DNA of 38,237 nucleotides from Clostridia bacterium (GTDB lineage Bacteria; Bacillota; Clostridia; Christensenellales; Aristaeellaceae), in contig JAFSCW010000113.1 of assembly GCA_017436605.1 (NCBI GenBank), positions 1-38,237 of the forward strand, written 5' to 3'. Shown piece after piece: positions 31,661 to 38,237 of this stretch. The translations under genes were made by a program, and so were the position numbers. Each line of letters opens with the position of its first letter. The stretch's first letter is position 1. The notes beneath the pieces are model-generated. The model had not been told where the DNA came from, searched no databases, and saw only the letters and a program-made list of their open reading frames with translations.

Positions 31661-32983
31661 ATGAATACCTTGTTTTTTAACGCGCACATCCTGACCATGG
31701 ACGATCGCTTTACCGCATACAAAAGCGGATGGCTGCTCGTCGAAGGCGACCGGATTCAGGCGCTCGGCGCCGGCGATTACACGGGAAGCGCAGACATCGG
31801 CGAACGCATCGACTGCCGCGGCGGCATCCTCCTGCCGGGCTTTATCAACACGCACTGTCACGCTTCGATGGTTCCCTTCCGCACGATGGGCGATGATTGC
31901 CCCGACAGGCTGCGCCGTTTCCTCTTTCCCCTTGAAAACGAAGCCGTAACCGCTGAACTGGTGTATCTCGGCGCGAAATACGGAATCGCTGAAATGCTGC
32001 TTTCCGGCACGACAACCTTCGCCGATATGTATTATTTCGAAGGCGAAGTCGTCCGCGCCTGCCTTGAAACCGGCATGCGGGGCTACCTCGGCGAAACCAT
32101 CATCGGGCAGCAGACCTGCGATTCCCCCAACGCCCCCTACGGCGGCTTTGCGCTGGCGGAGCAGATGCTCAGCGCTTACCGCGGATGTGATCTTATCCGC
32201 CCGATCATCGCGCCGCACGGCACGACAACCTGCGACGCAGACGCGCTGCGCCGCTGCCACGAGCTGGCCGTTCAATACAACACCCTCATGACGCTTCACG
32301 TCAGCGAAATGGATTACGAAATGCAGCAGTTTGCGGACATGGGCATGACGCCCATGGACTTCCTGGACAGCATCGGCGCTGCGGATGAACATCTGCTCGC
32401 CGCGCACTGCATCCACCTGACGGAGCACGATATCGAGCTGATGAAAAAGCGCGGCGTCCGTGTCGCGCATTGCATCGGCAGCAACACAAAGGCCGGGAAG
32501 GGCGTCGCGCCGATCAAGCAGCTGCATCTTTCAGGCGTACCGATCGGTCTGGGAACAGACGGCCCCTCCTCCGGCAATACGCTCAGCATGTTCGATCAGA
32601 TGCGTCTGTTCGCCGTGTGCCATAAAACGGCCAACCGCGATCGCAGCCTGTTCCCGGCAAGGGATATCGTAGCCTTTGCCACGCGGGGCGGCGCCGCCGC
32701 GCTGAACGCCGGGGATGAGCTGGGTCAGCTCGTACCGGGCATGCGCGCGGACGTCACGCTCGTATCCACAGACAGCGCGCACATGTTCCCGGTCTTCAAT
32801 CCCTATTCCGCCCTTGTCTACAGCGCAAACGCTTCGGACGTCGAGCTTGTCATGACAAACGGCGTCATACGGGTAAGGAATAAACAACTGGTTCATGTTG
32901 ATCTGGAGCAGCTCAAAGCCGACTTGACGCGAGCCATGGGGCCGTTTATGGACGCTGCAGAAAAGTATTCCGACATCATCTGA
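31661..32983 (+). CDS. Amidohydrolase, MTA/SAH deaminase or chlorohydrolase-like
   Basis: 440 residues. Metal ligands: HCH (His65, His67), His213 in LHVSE, HCIHL around 249-253, and Asp300 in GTDGPSS. GFINTHCHASM and VAHCIGSNTKAGKGVAPI are characteristic of the ATZ/TRZ branch, which includes 5'-methylthioadenosine/S-adenosylhomocysteine deaminase, guanine deaminase and s-triazine hydrolases. The adenosine deaminase-type reaction releases ammonia. Being next to an AbgA-like hydrolase, an importer and xpt suggests breakdown or salvage of a purine-type or other amino-heterocycle; this is inference. Confidence 0.87.
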   Translation: MNTLFFNAHILTMDDRFTAYKSGWLLVEGDRIQALGAGDYTGSADIGERIDCRGGILLPGFINTHCHASMVPFRTMGDDCPDRLRRFLFPLENEAVTAELVYLGAKYGIAEMLLSGTTTFADMYYFEGEVVRACLETGMRGYLGETIIGQQTCDSPNAPYGGFALAEQMLSAYRGCDLIRPIIAPHGTTTCDADALRRCHELAVQYNTLMTLHVSEMDYEMQQFADMGMTPMDFLDSIGAADEHLLAAHCIHLTEHDIELMKKRGVRVAHCIGSNTKAGKGVAPIKQLHLSGVPIGLGTDGPSSGNTLSMFDQMRLFAVCHKTANRDRSLFPARDIVAFATRGGAAALNAGDELGQLVPGMRADVTLVSTDSAHMFPVFNPYSALVYSANASDVELVMTNGVIRVRNKQLVHVDLEQLKADLTRAMGPFMDAAEKYSDII

Positions 32984-33122
32984 CTCCATCTGCATGCTGT
33001 CTGATGCGCCGCGGTATCGGGCCCAGGCGGCTCCTCCTGCATCCATATCCGAACAAAAATCCGTCACTTCTGTTCTTATGTTGCGAAAATCCGAACATTG
33101 TGTCAAAATTCAGTCAGTCTCA

Positions 33123-33152
33123 TTGACGCATTATGGCAAATTGTGATAGAAT
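33123..33152 (+). promoter_or_regulatory. Promoter of the PotABCD-like operon
   Basis: TTGACG (33123-33128), 18 bases, TAGAAT (33147-33152), about 60 bases before the GTG of the first permease gene. The 230 bases from 32984 to here hold no gene and no clear terminator for the deaminase gene. Confidence 0.7.
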
Positions 33153-33214
33153 ATTATGTGTTTTTGCGAACGTTATGATATGTGCATGTCTTGCACCGAA
33201 AGGATGAACTGCTG

Positions 33215-34045
33215 GTGAATCGCAAGAAGAATTTCGTGTGGCCGCTTCTGGTGCTGCCGGGCGTGCTGTTTGTGACCGTGTTCATGCTGATCCCGTTGTT
33301 TTCATTGTGTCTGACGTCCTTTTTCCCCGATCAGACCTTTTCTCTTTCGTCGTATTTTTCGCTCTTTAAGGATCAGTACTTCCAGCAGACCTTTGTCCGC
33401 AGCATCCGTCTGAGTCTGCTCTCCACGTTCATGTGCGCGCTGCTCGGTTTCCCGTCCGCGTATTACATCAGCAAGTATTCCCGGCACAAGGGCATGATGA
33501 TGGCGTTTGCGGTGTTCCCGATGTTCACCAGCCCCGTCGTCCGTTCCTTCAGCTGGATGGTCATTTTGGGCAAGCGCGGCATCGTGAACAACTTCCTCGT
33601 ATGGTCCGGCCTGTTTGCCAAGCCGCAGGATCTGCTCTACAACGAGTTCTCCATGACGGTCGGCTTCGTGCAGCTTTTCCTTCCGCAGATGATCCTCGCG
33701 CTGATCGGCGTCATGGACAACATCCCGGACGATCTGACGCTGGCCGCCGGCAACCTCGGCGCAACCCGGATCGGTTCCTTCATCCACGTCATCTTCCCGC
33801 TGAGCATTTCCGGCCTCGTTACCGGCAGCGTGCTCGTGTTTACCGGATGCATGACGGCCTACACCACGCCGCAGCTGCTGGGCGGTACCGATACGCGCGT
33901 GCTGGCCACGATGGTCTATCAATACGCCATGAGCCTCAGAGACTGGACACAAGCCTCGGTCGTGGCGGTCGTCATGATCGTATGCACCATGGCCATTTCC
34001 AGCATTTTCAATTCTATGAGCCGCAAGATCAACCCGATGGCGTAA
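33215..34045 (+). CDS. ABC importer permease (PotB-like)
   Basis: 276 residues from the GTG with AAAGGATG upstream; an earlier GTG in frame lacks a good site. There are six membrane helices. The EAA-type loop TLAAGNLGATRIGSFIHVIFP is that of the polyamine/iron/thiamine importer class, with QLFLPQMILALIG before it. It heads an operon permease, ATPase, binding protein, permease. Confidence 0.93.
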   Translation: MNRKKNFVWPLLVLPGVLFVTVFMLIPLFSLCLTSFFPDQTFSLSSYFSLFKDQYFQQTFVRSIRLSLLSTFMCALLGFPSAYYISKYSRHKGMMMAFAVFPMFTSPVVRSFSWMVILGKRGIVNNFLVWSGLFAKPQDLLYNEFSMTVGFVQLFLPQMILALIGVMDNIPDDLTLAAGNLGATRIGSFIHVIFPLSISGLVTGSVLVFTGCMTAYTTPQLLGGTDTRVLATMVYQYAMSLRDWTQASVVAVVMIVCTMAISSIFNSMSRKINPMA

Positions 34046-34058
34046 GGAGGAAAATACC

Positions 34059-35096
34059 GTGGCACTGCTCGAGCTTAAAAACATCACCGCTGGTTATGAC
34101 CAGAATATCATTCTCAAGGATTTCAACATCAGCGTGGAAAAGGGCGAGTTTGTCTCTCTGCTGGGTTCCTCCGGCTGCGGCAAGACGACCTGCCTGCGCC
34201 TGATTGCGGGTTTTGCCGATCCGATGAACGGCCAGATCCTCTTCAACGGAAAGGACTATACCGGCGTTCCGCTGCACAAGCGCAACTTCGGCTTCGTCTT
34301 CCAGAGCTATGCGCTTTTCCCGCATCTGACCGTCTTTGACAACGTGGCCTTCGGCCTCAAGATGCGCAAGATGGACAAGGAAACCATCCGCAGGGAAGTT
34401 CTTGATATGCTCAAGGTCGTCGACCTTGAAGGCTTTGAAAACCGCTATCCGCGCGAGATGTCCGGCGGACAGAGGCAGCGCGTCGCGCTTGCCCGCGCGC
34501 TGGTGATCAAGCCTGACCTGCTGATGTTTGACGAACCGCTTTCCAACCTCGACGCCAAGCTGCGCGTCAAGATGCGCGTGGAAATCCGCAAGCTCCAGCA
34601 GAAGCTCGGCTTTACCGCCATCTACGTCACCCACGACCAGGAGGAATGCTTCGCCATCTCCGACAAGGTCGCCATCATGAACAAGGGCGTCATCGAGCAG
34701 ATGGACACCCCCAGCGAGATCTACAACAAGCCGAAGACCGAGTTCATCGCCCGCTTCGTCGGCTTTGAGAACTTCTTCGATCTGACGCGCACGGGCAGCT
34801 GTGCGTTCAAGGCCGCCAACGGCGCAGAGATCGTGACCGGTTCGGACCACGCCTCGCACAGCTGCAAGGGCTGTATCCGCCCGGGCGATGTGAGCGTGCA
34901 TGCAGCCGGCGCGGACGTCGTCAACGCCATCGAAGGCCGTGTGATGGTCTCCACCTTCCTCGGCCAGCATAATCAGCTTAACGTGATGACCGACATCGGC
35001 GAATTCGTGGTCAGCACGGATCAGACGCAGGTTTTCCCCGTGGGCGAGACGGTGACCCTTTCGCTCGCGGCAAACAAAATTATCCTTATCGACTAA
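34059..35096 (+). CDS. ABC importer ATPase (PotA-like)
   Basis: 345 residues. Walker A GSSGCGKTT (36-44), Q-loop FVFQSYALFPHLT, signature MSGGQRQRVALARAL, Walker B LLMFDEPLSNLD and H-loop YVTHDQEE. After the domain (about 235) comes a TOBE-type C-terminal domain that often senses regulation. AAGGAGG precedes the GTG start. The PotA/FbpC class matches polyamine, iron or thiamine transporters, so the substrate is undecided. Confidence 0.95.
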   Translation: MALLELKNITAGYDQNIILKDFNISVEKGEFVSLLGSSGCGKTTCLRLIAGFADPMNGQILFNGKDYTGVPLHKRNFGFVFQSYALFPHLTVFDNVAFGLKMRKMDKETIRREVLDMLKVVDLEGFENRYPREMSGGQRQRVALARALVIKPDLLMFDEPLSNLDAKLRVKMRVEIRKLQQKLGFTAIYVTHDQEECFAISDKVAIMNKGVIEQMDTPSEIYNKPKTEFIARFVGFENFFDLTRTGSCAFKAANGAEIVTGSDHASHSCKGCIRPGDVSVHAAGADVVNAIEGRVMVSTFLGQHNQLNVMTDIGEFVVSTDQTQVFPVGETVTLSLAANKIILID

Positions 35097-35116
35097 TCTT
35101 TCAGGAGGAAAAGACA

Positions 35117-36160
35117 ATGAAGAAACTCGCTTCCTTGATCCTCGCGCTCGTGCTGGTGCTCAGCCTCAGCTGCGCCATCGCCGAAAAGCCCTACGAGGGC
35201 CAGACGCTGACCGTCTCCAACTTCGCTTTCAACGGCGAGCTGCTCCAGAAAAACATCTACGATCCGTTCATGGAAATGACCGGCTGTGAAATCGTTGTGG
35301 ACGCCGCCGGCAATGCGCAGCGCGTGACCAAGATCACCGAATCTCCGGAAGATTATGACGTGGTCGTGATCGGCGATATGTTTGTCAAGCAGCTGATGAA
35401 CGAGGGCGTCATCGACACCATCGACACTTCCAAGCTCACCAACCTCGAGGGCATCTACGAATCCGCCCGCGCGCCGATGGGCGCCGAGTACGGCCCGGCT
35501 TATACCTTCAACCGTCTGGGCATCGTCTATGACAGCGCCTACTGCGACGTGGAAATCAAGTCCTTTGCCGATCTTTGGAACCCGGAGCTGGAAGACAGCA
35601 TCGCCATCCCGGATATGACCGCCACCACCGGCCCGATGTTCTACTTTGCCGTCGCCGAGACCTTCGGCCTCGTTCCGGGCGTTGACGACGAAGCGATCTT
35701 CGCCAAGCTGGCCGAGCTCAAGCCGAACGTCGTGAATACCTACACCTCCGCCAACAACACCATCACCATGCTCAACCAGGGCGAAATCTCCGTGGCCGTC
35801 CTGCTCGACTACAGCTACACCACCGCCAAGAATGCGAACCCGGATTACATCTGGATCGATCCGGTGGAAGGCTCCTTCGCCGCCTACAACATGATCAACC
35901 TCATCGCCGGCTCCGACGTCAAGGATCTGGCCACCGAGTTCATCAACTACTACATCAGCTACGACGTGCAGCTGGCCGAAGCGCTCGACGGCGTGGACAG
36001 CCCGGTTCGCACCGATGTGGTTCTGACCCCGGAACAGTCCGCGAACTTCACCTACGGCGAAGAGATGGTCGCCGGCCTTAAGTTTGTCGACTGGAACATC
36101 ATCACCGAGAATCAGGCCAAGTGGATCGAGATGTGGAATTCCACCTTCTCCGTGAAGTAA
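35117..36160 (+). CDS. Substrate-binding protein of the PotABCD-like importer (PotD-like)
   Basis: 347 residues. A signal peptide (1-22) ends SCAIAEKP, a type I site; the nearby Cys is not in a good lipobox. The mature chain has LTVSNFAFNGELLQKNIYDPF, DYDVVVIGDMFVKQL, YTFNRLGIVYD, WNPELEDSIAIPDM and PVEGSFAAYNMINLIAGS, as in the spermidine/putrescine-binding group. The charged polyamine-binding residues cannot be checked by eye, so the ligand stays open. GGAGG precedes the ATG. Confidence 0.92.
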   Translation: MKKLASLILALVLVLSLSCAIAEKPYEGQTLTVSNFAFNGELLQKNIYDPFMEMTGCEIVVDAAGNAQRVTKITESPEDYDVVVIGDMFVKQLMNEGVIDTIDTSKLTNLEGIYESARAPMGAEYGPAYTFNRLGIVYDSAYCDVEIKSFADLWNPELEDSIAIPDMTATTGPMFYFAVAETFGLVPGVDDEAIFAKLAELKPNVVNTYTSANNTITMLNQGEISVAVLLDYSYTTAKNANPDYIWIDPVEGSFAAYNMINLIAGSDVKDLATEFINYYISYDVQLAEALDGVDSPVRTDVVLTPEQSANFTYGEEMVAGLKFVDWNIITENQAKWIEMWNSTFSVK

Positions 36161-36188
36161 GCGCAAGACGCAGGGATTATTTCTGGGC

Positions 36189-36208
36189 GCCGGGGCCTTT
36201 GCCCCGGC
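36189..36208 (+). other. GC-rich hairpin after the binding-protein gene
   Basis: GCCGGGGC / GCCCCGGC, an 8-bp perfect stem with a 4-base loop, 28 bases after the binding-protein stop. No T-run follows, so it is more likely an mRNA-stabilising stem than a full terminator. Confidence 0.7.
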
Positions 36209-36269
36209 CTCTCCCCGCTGATGCTTCGCAGTACGTATTCAAATAGTATTGGATTTGGAGCGGTATGTT

Positions 36270-37049
36270 ATGAAGAAGAACAGATTGCTGATGGTCGTTA
36301 CCGCGCTGGTGTATGTGTTTCTGATCGGTCCTCTGCTGGTTATCGCAGCGGCCTCCTTCTCGGAAACCAAGGCGCTCAAATTCCCGGGCGAGGGCTTCAC
36401 CCTTGACTGGTACAAGCAGGTGCTGACCATGAGTTCCTTCATCGAGGCGGCAAAGCTGAGCGTCATCATCGCCATCGCGGCGACGGCGATTGCCCTGCTT
36501 CTGGGTCTGCCTGCGGCGTATGCGCTCAACCGCTATCGCTTCAGGGGCAAGGAAGCCATCAAGACGCTGTTCCTCTCCCCCGTGCTCATTCCCGTCATTG
36601 TCCTCGGCTTCATCATGCTGCGCTACGTCGTGAGCGCTTACGATCTGGAAGTCATTCCCAGCCTGCTCATCGGTCACACGCTGCTCTCCATTCCCTATGT
36701 CATGCGCGTGGTGACCTCGAGCTTGGCCAATTTCGACTTCGCAATCGAAGAAGCTGCCGGCTCGCTGGGCGCAACGCGGGTGTATACGTTCTTCAACGTG
36801 GTACTGCCCAATATCAAATCCGGCATCGCCTCTGCCTGCATCATGTCTGTCATCAATTCGTTCAACAATGTTTCGCTTTCCGCTTTCCTCACGGGACCGG
36901 GCGTGAACATGCTGCCGATTGAAATCATGAGCTATGTCGAGTATCACTTCGATCCCACCATCGCGGCGCTGGCAACGCTGCTGATGGTAGCAACGCTGGG
37001 CGTTATGCTGCTGATCGAAAAAACACTCGGCCTGCAGAGTGTCGTATAA
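36270..37049 (+). CDS. ABC importer permease (PotC-like)
   Basis: 259 residues from the ATG with TTGGAGCGG upstream; a TTG seven codons earlier is less likely. There are six membrane helices. The EAA-type loop reads [40 protein letters not shown] after helix 1 is typical of PotC/PhnV-like subunits. It is the last transporter gene and ends at a terminator before xpt. Confidence 0.93.
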   Translation: MKKNRLLMVVTALVYVFLIGPLLVIAAASFSETKALKFPGEGFTLDWYKQVLTMSSFIEAAKLSVIIAIAATAIALLLGLPAAYALNRYRFRGKEAIKTLFLSPVLIPVIVLGFIMLRYVVSAYDLEVIPSLLIGHTLLSIPYVMRVVTSSLANFDFAIEEAAGSLGATRVYTFFNVVLPNIKSGIASACIMSVINSFNNVSLSAFLTGPGVNMLPIEIMSYVEYHFDPTIAALATLLMVATLGVMLLIEKTLGLQSVV

Positions 37050-37061
37050 ATCCACCAGCGT

Positions 37062-37098
37062 CGCCATCTGCCAACACATGCGGCAGATGGCGGTTTTT
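37062..37098 (+). terminator. Terminator of the PotABCD-like operon
   Basis: CGCCATCTGCC / GGCAGATGGCG, an 11-bp perfect stem with a 9-base loop, then GGTTTTT-type tail at 37093-37098. It lies 13 bases after the PotC-like stop and only 29 bases before the xpt start. Confidence 0.85.
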
Positions 37099-37126
37099 AT
37101 GCCACGAATCCAAGGAGGTACTTCCG

Positions 37127-37711
37127 ATGAATTTTCTCGAAGAACGAATCGTCAAAGACGGCATCGTCAAGCCCGGCAATGTTCTGAAAGTCGACAGCTT
37201 TCTCAATCATCAGATGGACATCGCGCTGCTCGACGAGATCGGCCGGGAGTTCAAGCGCCGCTTTGCGCACAAGAAGATTACCAAGGTGCTGACCATCGAG
37301 GCCTCCGGCATCGCCATCGCCTATCCCGTTGCGCGCGAGTTCGGCGTGCCGATGGTCTTTGCAAAGAAGTCCAAGTCCATCAACATCGAAGGCGAAATGT
37401 ATGTCGCCGAGGTCGAATCCTTCACCCATAAGAACAAGAATCAGGTCATCGTGTCCAAGAAATTCCTCAGCCCGGATGATCATCTGCTGATCATCGACGA
37501 CTTCCTGGCCAACGGATGCGCGCTGCAGGGTCTCATCTCGATCGCAGAAGCTTCCGGAGCAACCGTCGAAGGTCTGGGCATTGCCATTGAAAAGGGCTTC
37601 CAGATCGGCGGCCGGGTGATCCGCAATCTGGGGTATCAGCTGGAATCCCTGGCCATTGTCGATGCGATGGACGCCGAGAACGGCACCATTACCTTCAGAG
37701 CTCAGGGCTGA
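37127..37711 (+). CDS. xpt: Xanthine phosphoribosyltransferase
   Basis: 194 residues, the normal length. The opening [27 protein letters not shown] is typical of Xpt. [12 protein letters not shown] (58-69) and the PRPP-binding loop [13 protein letters not shown] (120-132) follow. The enzyme turns xanthine and PRPP into XMP, which feeds GMP. AAGGAGG lies before the ATG. No purine riboswitch fits in the 77 bases upstream, where a terminator sits instead. The converging guaB gene at the right end is also in XMP/GMP synthesis. Confidence 0.96.
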   Translation: MNFLEERIVKDGIVKPGNVLKVDSFLNHQMDIALLDEIGREFKRRFAHKKITKVLTIEASGIAIAYPVAREFGVPMVFAKKSKSINIEGEMYVAEVESFTHKNKNQVIVSKKFLSPDDHLLIIDDFLANGCALQGLISIAEASGATVEGLGIAIEKGFQIGGRVIRNLGYQLESLAIVDAMDAENGTITFRAQG

Positions 37712-37736
37712 GCGCACCCCTTCATCTCCATTTCAC

Positions 37737-37774
37737 AGGAGGCTGTCAGGCAGATGCCTGGCAGCCTCCTCTTT
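37737..37774 (+). terminator. Terminator of xpt
   Basis: AGGAGGCTGTCAGGC / GCCTGGCAGCCTCCT, a 15-bp stem with one T-G pair and a 4-base loop, followed by CTTTTCG. Confidence 0.9.
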
Positions 37775-37825
37775 TCGTCCGTTTTCTTCTCGCGGGATTG
37801 GCAAACGCTTCCCGTCATGCTCAAA

Positions 37826-37869
37826 GCAAAAAGAGGTCTCTCCCCCGCCCTGCGGGAAAGAGACCTCTT
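37826..37869 (-). terminator. Terminator of guaB
   Basis: On the minus strand AAGAGGTCTCT / AGAGACCTCTT, an 11-bp stem with a 17-base loop that can itself pair, followed by TTTTTGC; 29 bases after the guaB stop. Confidence 0.85.
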
Positions 37870-37898
37870 CATTTGCCTGCTAAGCGGCGTAAACGCGC

Positions 37899-38237
37899 TT
37901 AAACCTCTTTGTTGGTCGTCTTGAGCACGACGTCATGCGCGCCGCCCTCGACGATGGAGACGGCGGATACGAGCGTCAGGCGGGCCTTCTGCTGCAGCTC
38001 CGGGATGGACAGCGCGCCGCAGTTACACATGGTCGAGCGGACCTTGGCCAGCGTGATGTGCACGTTGTCGGAGAGCTTGCCGGCGTAGGTCACGTAGGAA
38101 TCAACGCCCTCTTCGAACTTGAGCTTCTTGTCGCCGCCCAGATCGTAGCGCTGCCAGTTGCGCGCGCGGTTGCTGCCCTCTCCCCAGTATTCCTTCATCA
38201 GCGTGCCGTTGACGTTGACCTTCGCGGAGGGAGACTC
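37899..38237 (-). CDS. guaB: IMP dehydrogenase, C-terminal end (partial)
   Basis: The last 112 residues; the gene continues beyond the right edge. The text [19 protein letters not shown] with QRYDLGG, then [18 protein letters not shown] and [14 protein letters not shown], is the C-terminal part of GuaB (active-site flap and barrel end), in the clostridial form that carries STMCNCGA. The enzyme oxidises IMP to XMP with NAD, the first step of GMP synthesis. It converges on xpt, which makes XMP by salvage. Confidence 0.93.
   Translation of the reverse strand, partial: ESPSAKVNVNGTLMKEYWGEGSNRARNWQRYDLGGDKKLKFEEGVDSYVTYAGKLSDNVHITLAKVRSTMCNCGALSIPELQQKARLTLVSAVSIVEGGAHDVVLKTTNKEV

Noticed and set aside
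37050..37126. Purine riboswitch before xpt
   Set aside because: The gap is only 77 bases and is filled by a simple 11-bp terminator stem; no three-way junction or conserved purine-aptamer core was found.

Overview
The window reads as chromosome of an anaerobic, spore-forming member of the Clostridia (Bacillota). Evidence: the forespore regulator SpoVT with a sigma-G-like promoter, a full set of [FeFe]-hydrogenase maturases (HydE, HydF, HydG plus the TM1266-type small protein), an ECF vitamin-type transporter with a fused double ATPase, consensus sigma-A promoters, purine-rich ribosome binding sites and intrinsic terminators. Most of the window is GC-rich by eye; about 2.8-6.1 kb is visibly AT-richer. 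No rRNA, tRNA, CRISPR array, insertion sequence or phage gene was seen. The exact genus cannot be told from the sequence alone.

Left end (8-6004, minus strand): a compact cluster that looks like a peptide-modification and export (RiPP-type) system. A perfect consensus promoter drives a 148-residue, Cys-containing small protein (candidate substrate). An intrinsic terminator follows. Then come three genes joined by ATGA overlaps: an HPr-kinase-like protein, a radical SAM/SPASM enzyme and a PqqD-like carrier. Beyond a decayed stretch with a truncated second HPr-kinase-like gene come an ABC exporter without a peptidase domain and a SipW-type (Ser/His) signal-peptidase-like protease. I do not recognise this combination with this substrate as a characterised system; it is the best candidate for something new.

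6.1-8.3 kb (plus): a GPH/MFS-type transporter and a membrane-anchored glycerophosphodiesterase, ended by a bidirectional terminator. 8.3-12.5 kb (minus): hydF, hydG, hydE and the TM1266-like gene in one operon, with a structured leader, a terminator-like hairpin and three 12-bp repeats; no hydrogenase structural gene is present. 12.5-17.0 kb (minus): MATE exporter, two membrane proteins (one DUF5058-like) and an M20 peptidase, from one promoter. 17.1-21.4 kb (minus): S-adenosylmethionine hydrolase, an overlooked 47-residue membrane peptide, an UPF0397-type S component, a fused EcfA-EcfA and EcfT. 21.4-23.5 kb: an Lgt-like membrane protein (minus) and a secreted DUF6273-type protein (plus).

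23.5-28.3 kb (minus): a carbohydrate ABC importer (binding protein, two permeases, no ATPase) ending in an unusual fusion of a metallo-beta-lactamase-fold hydrolase to an inositol-monophosphatase-like domain. 28.4-30.2 kb (minus): spoVT and a PfkB sugar kinase. 30.3-37.8 kb (plus): AbgA-like M20 amidohydrolase, MTA/SAH-deaminase-like amidohydrolase, a PotABCD-like importer and xanthine phosphoribosyltransferase. The right end is the 3' end of guaB (minus). The last block hints at salvage of purine-type or other nitrogen compounds, but the transported substrate is not shown by the sequence.
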